A stretch of DNA of 64,000 nt from Pseudomonas costantinii. GTDB taxonomy: Bacteria > Pseudomonadota > Gammaproteobacteria > Pseudomonadales > Pseudomonadaceae. The stretch lies in NCBI RefSeq assembly GCF_001870435.1, contig NZ_MDDR01000036.1, forward strand, positions 62,001 through 126,000, written 5' to 3'. Position 1 is the first letter of the stretch, and each line of letters starts with the position of its first letter. A model generated the notes under the pieces. The model was given only the letters and a program-made list of their open reading frames with translations. It had not been told where the DNA came from and searched no databases. Made by a program: the position numbers and the translations under genes. Shown one piece after another: positions 33,855 through 40,917 of this stretch.

Positions 33855-34446
33855 TGAAGCGCTCCTCAATGATGTCGCCGATCACACACAGGCGGTCTGA
33901 GCTGGAACAGGCTTCAAGGGTGATGAACATTTTTTTGGTGGCTGTGTCGTACACCAACTTTTCTTTATCGTCGCTCGACGAGCCTTTTTGCACGATCAGC
34001 AAATCGCCCGGCTCATTGATACCGGGGATCGCCTGTTCCAGGCGTATACCGATCAGGTTGTGGGAAGTGCCGAAGTAGTAGGTCAGCGGATAAAGCGTGG
34101 CCAGTTCGCCAATGCGCTTATCCAGGTTCTGGATGACCAGGCTTTCCTTGAGAATCGGCACGGCCGCTGGGTTCATGTTGCCTTGCGGGGAAACACTGCT
34201 CTCGATGATCTCCTTGGCTTCAAAATTGATCGTCTCAATTTCATCGTACGAGACGCCGAAGAAGTCAGAGATCTTGCGGATGGTCGACTGCTGTACGTTG
34301 ACGACCTTGCCTTCAAGGATGTTGTAGATGGTGGTTCTGGTCAGGCCGGCGGCACTGCATAACGAAAGCTGTGTTTCGCCACGACTTTTGATCAAGTACT
34401 TGATGTTGCTCTTCAAGTGCTCGGTTTTTTCCCGTCTGTGTATCAA
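33841..34446 (-). CDS. XRE-family helix-turn-helix regulator with LexA/S24-like C-terminus
   Basis: About 201 residues. The N-terminal domain is a typical Cro/C1 helix-turn-helix (TQLSLCSAAGLTRTTIYNILEGKVVNVQQSTIRKISDFFGVSYDEIE). The C-terminal half (GIRLEQAIPGINEPGDLLIVQKG, then DTATKKMFITLEACSSSDRLCVIGDII) has the beta-rich look of an S24/LexA-like sensor domain, without a clear catalytic Ser-Lys pair. No in-frame ATG exists at the start; TTG at 34446 is the most likely start. It overlaps the transporter-like gene and probably controls it and possibly the divergent 34.7 kb cluster. Confidence 0.78.
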   Translation of the reverse strand: MIHRREKTEHLKSNIKYLIKSRGETQLSLCSAAGLTRTTIYNILEGKVVNVQQSTIRKISDFFGVSYDEIETINFEAKEIIESSVSPQGNMNPAAVPILKESLVIQNLDKRIGELATLYPLTYYFGTSHNLIGIRLEQAIPGINEPGDLLIVQKGSSSDDKEKLVYDTATKKMFITLEACSSSDRLCVIGDIIEERFNDNV

Positions 34447-34632
34447 GTGCTCACCACTTCCGTTTAGTCATGACAGTCCGTTTTTTCACGCAGTCACGCG
34501 AGGGAAACACCCGTTGTGTGGGGCGTTTGCGGCTTCGCGGCGGCGGGAGTGTTGCATGCGCAGGGCCTAACAATAAAGTCCCGAATGCTCTGCGTCGGCG
34601 TCTCAGCCATGCCCATGGCGAGCAAAAAAGAA

Positions 34633-34670
34633 CAATTAATTTGGAAAATGTTTAATTTCCTGTTTAATTG
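34633..34670. promoter_or_regulatory. AT-rich inverted repeat upstream of the SHMT-like gene
   Basis: CAATTAA (34633-34639) and TTAATTG (34664-34670) are inverted copies separated by 24 bases, with further TTTAATT motifs between. The region lies in the divergent promoter area between the XRE regulator and the SHMT-like gene and could be an operator. Confidence 0.4.
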
Positions 34671-34725
34671 AATACCTCGGTTCAGGATGAATTCGCACGC
34701 AACACCCAGGAAGGGAACCGCACTG

Positions 34726-36081
34726 ATGGCAGTCAATACCGTACAACTGAAAGACCAGGCCGACCTGCTGCGTCGTGGCCTGGCGGATCTGCGAGCAGAG
34801 GACTTCGAGCTCGCGAGCATCCTGGATGCTGAAGTTACCCGACAGCACCGCACCCTCTCTCTGGTTTCCTCCTCCAGTGCAGTCAAGCCTCGTACCTTGG
34901 TGGCTTGCGCCTCCGCGTTGGTCAACGTGACCGCCGAAGGCATGCCAGGCAAACGCCATCGTACCGGCTGCGAGAACGTCGATCTGGTCGAAGCCCTGGC
35001 CATCCGCAGGGCGCGAGAACTGTTCGACGCCCACTACGCAGGCGTGCAGTCTCACTCGGCATCCAACGCGATTTCCCAAGTGCTTTCAGCGCTGCTTGAA
35101 CCTGGGGATACCTTGCTGGGCATGGCCCACGACCATGGCGGTGATCTCACCCTCGGCAGCCCGGCTGTTCTCACGGGTGCCTATTACAAAGCCATCCGCT
35201 ACGGCACCACCGCCGAAGGCCTCATCGATTACGAGCAGGTGCGCAGCCTGGCTCTTGCGCACCGCCCGCGCGTCATCATCTGTGGCACGTCGGCTTACTC
35301 GCGGGTTGTGGATTTCGAGCGGTTTCGGGCGATTGCCGATGAGGCGGGCGCCATCCTGCTCGCTGACATCTCCCACATCGCTGGTCTGGTGGTGACGGGG
35401 CGCCATCCGAACCCGATCAACGCGGCCCATGTCACCATCACCTGCACGCACAAGCAGTTGGGCGGTCCTCGTGGCGGGCTGATTCTGTCCGGTCGCGATG
35501 CCAACACCAAGGTGCCCGGTCTGAAGTCGACCTTCAGCCGTGTCCTCGATCAAGCCGTATTCCCACGCATGCAGGGGGCGCCGGCCGTCAACATGATCGC
35601 GGCCAAAGCTGCCGCCCTGGGTTACGCGAAGTCGCCGGAATTCGACGCCTGCATGGGGCGGGTTCGTACGCTTGCCGATGAAGCGGCCAGTGCTTTTCAG
35701 GCGCATGACTATGAAGTGGTGGGTGGGCGCAGTGAAAACCACACGGTGCTGATCAGGTTGCGTGGAGCCATGACCGGCGCCATCGCGGAGTCGGCGCTGG
35801 AGGGGTGCGGCATCGTGGTGAACAAACATCGCGTACCGGGCGAGACGCGATCGTCATTGGTCACCAGCGGCTTGTGTATCGGCACCGGTTCCATGGCGCA
35901 ACGCACGATTGACCCCCAAGGCTGCCGCCAGGTCGTCGAACTGGTTTGCCGGGTTCTGGACAGCGTGACGCCGCTGGGCGAGGAGGATTACCGGCAGGAA
36001 CCTGCGATGCGTGAGCAACTGCGTTCAGAGGTAGAAGCTTTGTGCGCGAGCTACCCTATCGCCGACTACCTGGAGAACTGA
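34726..36081 (+). CDS. Divergent serine hydroxymethyltransferase-like PLP enzyme
   Basis: A 451-residue fold-type I PLP enzyme clearly homologous to GlyA along its length: AEGMPGKRHRTGCENVDLVE, LLEPGDTLLGM, GTSAYSRVVD, ADISHIAGLV, and the PLP lysine Lys243 in TCTHKQLGGPRGGLIL. Several SHMT active-site residues are changed when aligned to Escherichia coli GlyA: Tyr55 to Thr69, Tyr64-Tyr65 to His78-Arg79, and the carboxylate-binding Arg363 to Cys384 (TSGLCIGTGS). Housekeeping SHMT activity is therefore unlikely; an aldolase, transaldolase or alpha-substituted serine-type reaction is possible. The start at 34726 has AGGAAGGGAA upstream; an ATG at 34687 lacks a good site. First of four co-directional genes. 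Confidence 0.85.
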   Translation: MAVNTVQLKDQADLLRRGLADLRAEDFELASILDAEVTRQHRTLSLVSSSSAVKPRTLVACASALVNVTAEGMPGKRHRTGCENVDLVEALAIRRARELFDAHYAGVQSHSASNAISQVLSALLEPGDTLLGMAHDHGGDLTLGSPAVLTGAYYKAIRYGTTAEGLIDYEQVRSLALAHRPRVIICGTSAYSRVVDFERFRAIADEAGAILLADISHIAGLVVTGRHPNPINAAHVTITCTHKQLGGPRGGLILSGRDANTKVPGLKSTFSRVLDQAVFPRMQGAPAVNMIAAKAAALGYAKSPEFDACMGRVRTLADEAASAFQAHDYEVVGGRSENHTVLIRLRGAMTGAIAESALEGCGIVVNKHRVPGETRSSLVTSGLCIGTGSMAQRTIDPQGCRQVVELVCRVLDSVTPLGEEDYRQEPAMREQLRSEVEALCASYPIADYLEN

Positions 36082-36178
36082 TTCCCAGGTGCTCGGTTAA
36101 ATCAGCCGACATTTTCCTCGTCATACTCCTCTGTACGAACTGTGCGAATCCATCACCCTTCTACGAGGAGTCGTTACC

Positions 36179-37270
36179 ATGGTTAGCGTTAGTCGTCGTT
36201 CCCTTCTCGCCATGGGTGCGGCCCTGCCGGTACTCGGGCACTTGGACTGGGCGGCTGCCAGCCCGCTGCCGACAACGTCTGACAAAGTGTTACTCAACTA
36301 CAACGAAAGCCCCTACGGCCCCTCTGGTGCTGCCCGTGAGGCGATGCAGCGTGGGATCGCGACGTCCGGGCGTTATCCCTACCCGGACATGTACGCGTTG
36401 GCCGCGTTGTTTGCTCAGCAGCAAGGCATCGAGCAAGAGCATGTGGCCGTGTTTGCCGGCTCCATGGCTGCTCTGCGCTACGCCGTGTTGGCGTTCACCA
36501 GCGAAGCCCGCAGCCTGGTCATGGCCACGCCGTCCTACGAACTGCCGCGCCAGGCTGCCGAGTCGCGTAAGGCATCGGTGCACGAAGTGAACCTCGATGC
36601 CCAACATGCCCATGATGTGCCAGCCATGCTCGCCGCGGATCCCCAGGCGGGCATGCTGTATCTGTGCAACCCCAACAACCCTACCGGCACCCTGACACCC
36701 ACCGAGGCGATCCGCCAAGCGCTGGCGAACAAACCCAAAGGCAGTGTGCTGGTGGTGGATGAGGCTTACATCGATTTCTCCGATGCGCCCAGTTGCGTGA
36801 GCTGGGTCAAGGACCATGACGACGTGCTGGTGCTGCGCACTTTTTCGAAAATCTACGGCATGGCCGGCGCGCGCCTGGGCTTGGCGATCGGCCACTCAGC
36901 GTTGCTGGAGCGGTTGGCGGTGTTCGGCGGTGACAACGTGCCGGCAGCCTCCTCCTTGCTCGGCGCCCGGGCAAGCCTGGAAGACGTCAAGCTGCTGCCA
37001 CAACGCAAGGCGCTCAATGCCCAGTTGCGCGAGGAAACCGTGGCTTGGCTCAAGTCCCGTGGCTTTACCTGCACGGCGTCGCGCAGCAACTGCTTCATGA
37101 TCGACGTGAAGCAGTCCGCAGAGCAGGTCATCAAGCGGCTCGCTGCACAGAACGTGATGGTCGGGCGGGTCTGGAAAAACTGGCCACAGTGGGTGCGGGT
37201 GACGGTGGGCACCCAGCAGGAGATGCAACGCTTTCGTGAAGTGTTCGCGGCGCAGGTGATGAACGCTTAG
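36179..37270 (+). CDS. Tat-exported HisC-like PLP aminotransferase
   Basis: A 363-residue aminotransferase of the histidinol-phosphate aminotransferase subgroup: LLNYNESPYGPSGAAREAM, YLCNPNNPTGT, VVDEAYIDFSD and the PLP lysine in LRTFSKIYGMAGARLGLAIG. Unlike normal HisC it starts with a twin-arginine signal (SRRSLLAMGAALPVLG, ending near AAASP), so the folded, cofactor-loaded enzyme should be periplasmic. Its substrate is unknown; by comparison with PLP enzymes exported for pyoverdine maturation it may tailor an exported compound. It follows the SHMT-like gene after 97 bases, so it is probably co-transcribed. Confidence 0.87.
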   Translation: MVSVSRRSLLAMGAALPVLGHLDWAAASPLPTTSDKVLLNYNESPYGPSGAAREAMQRGIATSGRYPYPDMYALAALFAQQQGIEQEHVAVFAGSMAALRYAVLAFTSEARSLVMATPSYELPRQAAESRKASVHEVNLDAQHAHDVPAMLAADPQAGMLYLCNPNNPTGTLTPTEAIRQALANKPKGSVLVVDEAYIDFSDAPSCVSWVKDHDDVLVLRTFSKIYGMAGARLGLAIGHSALLERLAVFGGDNVPAASSLLGARASLEDVKLLPQRKALNAQLREETVAWLKSRGFTCTASRSNCFMIDVKQSAEQVIKRLAAQNVMVGRVWKNWPQWVRVTVGTQQEMQRFREVFAAQVMNA

Positions 37271-37337
37271 GCGGTCTGGACAGGCCCGTAGGGCATGCTT
37301 CATTCTCGCGCTAGTTTAAGGATCAAGGACGATACCC

Positions 37338-38039
37338 ATGCGACGCGATGGCCTGCCCGATATAAACACACCCTTGGCGCCCGACGATGTGCGTCAATTA
37401 CTCGATGCTGAACTGAGCCGCCGTGGCCTGGGGCATTTCGAGGTTTACCAGTGCGGGCCGACGCTGGATGAAGCCGAGATTATTTCCAATTACCCCAATG
37501 CGCTGGAACCGTCCGACACCGCCGATGATTTCTATCGGCGTGGCGAGTTGGTGTCCCTGACTCGCAAGCGCATCAAACCGTTTTTCTGGAGTGATGAAAA
37601 CCTGCTTGTCCTAGCTCACGAAGCAGTGCCGGTGCCGGGCCCGTGCAAGCCGGTGGGTGAGGGGGCGAGTTTCATCGTGCATGGCAACCAGGGGTTTTAT
37701 TCGGTACTCAACTTGTGCAGTTTTGGCGAAGAAAAACAATTTCGCGAGACGGTGCTGGCTAACCAGAGTGAACTGCAGATGCTGCTGGTCTCAGTCTACG
37801 ACGAGGCCCTGGAAAGCCGTGTACCGGCAGAGCAGAACACGGTACTGACGCCCCGCGAAACCGAAGTGTTGTCCTGGTCCAGCCTGGGTAAGACGTATAG
37901 TGAAGTGGCGTTGTTGACCTCGATGACCTCGCACACGGTCAAGTTTCATATGAAAAATATCTTCGCCAAGCTGGAGGTCAGTAACGGCAAGTCGGCAATC
38001 CGCAAAGCCCTGCAACTGGGCTACATCCGCCACCCCTAA
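37338..38039 (+). CDS. LuxR-type regulator with autoinducer-binding-like domain (LuxR solo)
   Basis: A 233-residue protein. The N-terminal region resembles the autoinducer-binding domain (IISNYPNALEPSDTADDFYRRGELVSLTRKRIKPFFWSDEN, then GEGASFIVHGNQGFYSVLNLCSF), although the usual Asp-Pro pair is replaced by GEL. The C-terminal helix-turn-helix is clear: LTPRETEVLSWSSLGKTYSEVALLTSMTSHTVKFHMKNIFAKL. No luxI-type synthase is present in the window, so it may sense an outside acyl-homoserine lactone or another ligand, possibly the product of the cluster. AAGGA lies before the ATG at 37338. Confidence 0.88.
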   Translation: MRRDGLPDINTPLAPDDVRQLLDAELSRRGLGHFEVYQCGPTLDEAEIISNYPNALEPSDTADDFYRRGELVSLTRKRIKPFFWSDENLLVLAHEAVPVPGPCKPVGEGASFIVHGNQGFYSVLNLCSFGEEKQFRETVLANQSELQMLLVSVYDEALESRVPAEQNTVLTPRETEVLSWSSLGKTYSEVALLTSMTSHTVKFHMKNIFAKLEVSNGKSAIRKALQLGYIRHP

Positions 38040-38155
38040 TTCTGAGCACCTATCCAAATGGGCAGCTTGTTGGCCGGTGAGTGGTGCTTTACGTTCCCCT
38101 GCTATTGAGTTTGGCACCGGATACACCGGCGTCGCCATTGCGAAGGGACACCCTC

Positions 38156-38188
38156 ATGAACCGTCACTGTTACAGCGTGCCCAACTGA
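38156..38188 (+). CDS. Ten-codon leader ORF coupled to the MFS gene
   Basis: ATG at 38156 with GAAGGGA 7 bases upstream opens a 10-codon frame (MNRHCYSVPN) that ends in TGATG, its stop overlapping the MFS start at 38188 by one base. This is the best ribosome site in the area, and the MFS ATG has none of its own, so translation of the leader probably drives or controls the transporter. Confidence 0.55.
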   Translation: MNRHCYSVPN

Positions 38189-39387
38189 TGGGCACCTATC
38201 ACGCATTACGCAGCCTGAACGGTCGGCTGCAGTCGCTGTTCATTATCACGCTGGTGTTCCGCATGGGCACTCTGGCGTTTCCCTTCTACGCGGCGTACCT
38301 GATTCACCAGCACGCCGTGTCGCCGGGCACCGCTGGCGCGCTGGTGGGGGTGTATGGCGCGGGCGCTTTGTGCACGGACCTGCTCATCGGTGTGGTGATC
38401 AAGCGTTTCTCGGCCAACCGGGTCATTCTCGGCTCATTGCTGCTCAATGCCTTGCTGTTGCTGATCATCCCCTCGGTGAATAACACGCTTGCGCTCTTCG
38501 TGCTGTCGTTTCTCTGGGGTGCCTGTTACGAAGCGTTCACGCCGGCGACGTTTTCCGAGACGGTGGCGAATAGCACGCTGGAAAGGCGCAAAGTAGCGTT
38601 TTCCTGCAACCGGTTGGCGATCAATATCGGCATGGCCATCGGGCCGTTGTTGGGCAGCCTGGTGTTCCTGAAACACGCCGATGCGGTGTTCTACATCAAT
38701 GCGGCGTTGTCGCTGGTGGCCTTCGCAACGTGCCTGCGCTTTGGGCGCGCACGGACCGTCGCGCAAGAGGCTCCAGCCGCCGGCAAAGGTGACGGCTTGC
38801 CTGAGGCTGCACTCCACGAGCGCTCGCGGCTGCTGGTGATCCTGTTGGCGGCATTGCCGGTGCACGTGGCTTACGCACTGCCGCCGACCTTTCTGTCGGC
38901 GTACATCATCAACTACACCCAGCTGCCGGCGTATTACGTGGGCATCATCTTTTTCATCAACGCTTTGCTGGTGATTGTGTTCGAAGTGCCGATCAACCTG
39001 CGTATGGCACATCTCTCGAGTAGCCGCTCACTGGTGGCGGGCTTTTTATTGGCCGGTGTCGGGTTCTTCCTGATGGGGTTCGGCCAGGTGGGTGCGATAT
39101 TGATGCTGGCCACGGTGCTGTGGAGTCTGGGCGAGATGATCATATTCCCGGGCATTACCCACTACGTCAGCAGTATTTCCAGCCGCGATACGGTGGACCG
39201 TAACCTGGGTTATTACTCGGCGGGCGTCAATATCGGCGTGATGCTCGCGCCGTCGCTGGCGTTCATGCTGATGTCCCGGCCATCGTTGCCGTCGCCGTGG
39301 TGGCTGGCAGGGTTTGTCTTGCTGCTGTTCGCGATCGCCGTTGGCGTGATGAAAAGCTCGGCGGTTTTATGGAACAAAGAGGCATGA
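38188..39387 (+). CDS. Major facilitator superfamily exporter
   Basis: A 399-residue MFS protein with twelve predicted membrane helices; the first begins LQSLFIITLVFRMGTLAFPFYAAYLI and loop 2-3 has the modified motif DLLIGVVIKRFSANRV. It resembles drug and metabolite exporters. The ATG at 38188 is chosen because it is coupled to the leader ORF; a GTG at 38077 would add 37 residues with no clear ribosome site. It follows the LuxR gene and probably exports the product of the SHMT-like and aminotransferase enzymes, protecting the producer. Substrate unknown. Confidence 0.87.
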   Translation: MGTYHALRSLNGRLQSLFIITLVFRMGTLAFPFYAAYLIHQHAVSPGTAGALVGVYGAGALCTDLLIGVVIKRFSANRVILGSLLLNALLLLIIPSVNNTLALFVLSFLWGACYEAFTPATFSETVANSTLERRKVAFSCNRLAINIGMAIGPLLGSLVFLKHADAVFYINAALSLVAFATCLRFGRARTVAQEAPAAGKGDGLPEAALHERSRLLVILLAALPVHVAYALPPTFLSAYIINYTQLPAYYVGIIFFINALLVIVFEVPINLRMAHLSSSRSLVAGFLLAGVGFFLMGFGQVGAILMLATVLWSLGEMIIFPGITHYVSSISSRDTVDRNLGYYSAGVNIGVMLAPSLAFMLMSRPSLPSPWWLAGFVLLLFAIAVGVMKSSAVLWNKEA

Positions 39388-39434
39388 ACGGTACAAGGCG
39401 CGACGCATTGCGCGCGCCTCATTGCATCAGGCGC

Positions 39435-40142
39435 TTATTGAGCGGTGATGGCGTAACCGTCAAAGGCACTCTGCTGTTGCAGGGCCGTCACAATGCTTTT
39501 GCGCGTGACCGGTTGCTCTACGCCGCTGTTGTCGAAGAAGGTTTCGCTTTCCAGTTCGGCTTCGCTGCCTTCACCCACAAACGCAAAACCCAGGAACTCA
39601 AATGCCTCACGGTCAACGTTCAGCTTGGAGCGCGGCGTGCGCAGTGGCAGGGTGACGCTGATGCCATCTTTGCTGATCACAAACACTTCGGCATCTTTCT
39701 TGGCGCGTGCGGCCTTGCTCTTGCCGGCGCTTGGGTTGCTGATGGCCTGGTGGCTCTGGTTCAGCACCTTGAGGGCCAGGCCGTAGACCAGCTCCTGAAA
39801 CTCCGGGTCGTCCTTGAAGCTGGACAGGATGCGGCTGATCGAAAACTTGCTGCTGAGGTCTTCCAGGGCGATGTTGTCGGCAGCCTCGGCGTCTTTCAAT
39901 TGCTTGAGCTGGCCCATCAGGTCGTAGGCCTTGTCGTCGTCAAAGGCGTCGTGGGCCTGACGGATGGCGAGGCGCAGTTCGCGGATCTGGTCGCTTTCCT
40001 TGGAGGTGTGGAACGCGTCCAGCACCATCTCGCTGATGATCTTGGCCGCTGGCACATGCTGTGAAAGATTGATGGCGTTTTCGTATTCAGCTTTGGATTG
40101 CAAGGCGACTACGGATTCTTCAGTGGTGTAGGAATCGGACAT
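39435..40142 (-). CDS. Conserved hypothetical protein with basic central linker
   Basis: A 235-residue soluble protein I do not recognise. The N-terminal 110 residues are acidic and predicted helical (DQIRELRLAIRQAHDAFDDDKAYDLMGQLKQL). A linker rich in Lys/Ala/Ser follows (NPSAGKSKAARAKKDAEV), then a beta-rich C-terminal half (VFVISKDGISVTLPLRTPRSKLNV; FLGFAFVGEGSEAELESETFFDN). No signal peptide or membrane segment. It converges on the MFS gene. The ATG at 40142 has only a weak ribosome site. It could bind nucleic acid through the basic linker, but this is speculation. Confidence 0.75.
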   Translation of the reverse strand: MSDSYTTEESVVALQSKAEYENAINLSQHVPAAKIISEMVLDAFHTSKESDQIRELRLAIRQAHDAFDDDKAYDLMGQLKQLKDAEAADNIALEDLSSKFSISRILSSFKDDPEFQELVYGLALKVLNQSHQAISNPSAGKSKAARAKKDAEVFVISKDGISVTLPLRTPRSKLNVDREAFEFLGFAFVGEGSEAELESETFFDNSGVEQPVTRKSIVTALQQQSAFDGYAITAQ

Positions 40143-40212
40143 TGAAATTTCACTACTTCAGTAAACGGGAACAAAAAAGCGTCGCGCATTTTCAGCGGGG
40201 AGGGGAGTCAGG

Positions 40213-40716
40213 TCAAGGCAGCACAATGCCCTTATCGCGGCGCAAAGCGTTCAGCGCCCGCTGCAGCCGTACGGCCCGTCCGCAGAACAGACCAACGGTA
40301 AACCCCGAGACACCGCCGACCGCCATCAGCATCTCTGGCGTGCTCAACAGCAGCGGGTGCACGGCCTGCTGGTAGCCGAAGTAATACTTCACCGCGAAAA
40401 ACAGCTGCGAGATCAGCAGGGTTTTCCACGTGCCCGGCACTACCAGGGTTTCGCCATTGGCATCGAGCAGGGCGCCGTCGGCGCTGAACAGCAACATCCC
40501 CAGCAGGCTGCCCGCCACAGCACCGCCCACCCAAGCGCTGCTCGACAGTATTGAAGGCGCCAGCGACATCAGCGACCACACCACCAAGACCACCGGCAGA
40601 ATCATCAACGACCGTCGATTTTCGCGGCCGCCCCAACAGGCCTTGATGCCGTAGTAACAAATCCACAGGTAAATGGCGTAAACCCAGAGAGGCGTGCCCT
40701 GGAGGATATCGAGCAT
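40213..40716 (-). CDS. Inner-membrane protein, DUF6622-like
   Basis: A 167-residue protein with about five hydrophobic helices (LWVYAIYLWICYYGIKACWG; SLMILPVVLVVWSLMSLAP; WVGGAVAGSLLGMLLFSADG; LLISQLFFAVKYYFGYQQAV; MLMAVGGVSGFTVGLFCGRAV). The pattern matches small conserved pseudomonad membrane proteins annotated as DUF6622. Function unknown. It is divergent from the multihaem cytochrome gene. Confidence 0.75.
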   Translation of the reverse strand: MLDILQGTPLWVYAIYLWICYYGIKACWGGRENRRSLMILPVVLVVWSLMSLAPSILSSSAWVGGAVAGSLLGMLLFSADGALLDANGETLVVPGTWKTLLISQLFFAVKYYFGYQQAVHPLLLSTPEMLMAVGGVSGFTVGLFCGRAVRLQRALNALRRDKGIVLP

Positions 40717-40789
40717 GGGATGCGTCCGTGCGGTGTGGGTAGGCGGTGGATAATCAGCGAGCTTTCACACGTTTGTCCATCGATTTGAC

Positions 40790-40814
40790 GCTGACCCACA
40801 TCAACATGGTCAGC
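40790..40814. promoter_or_regulatory. Inverted repeat upstream of the five-haem cytochrome
   Basis: GCTGACC and GGTCAGC are perfect inverted copies separated by 11 bases in the divergent promoter region, a spacing typical of dimeric regulator sites. No regulator is assigned. Confidence 0.4.
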
Positions 40815-40917
40815 CGAAATATCCGCTACAACACAGAGGCCTGATGGACCCATAAAAACGAAGACCCACCTGCGCCAAGGGGACCACCCCACGCCAGGTT
40901 ATTAAAGGACTAACGCA

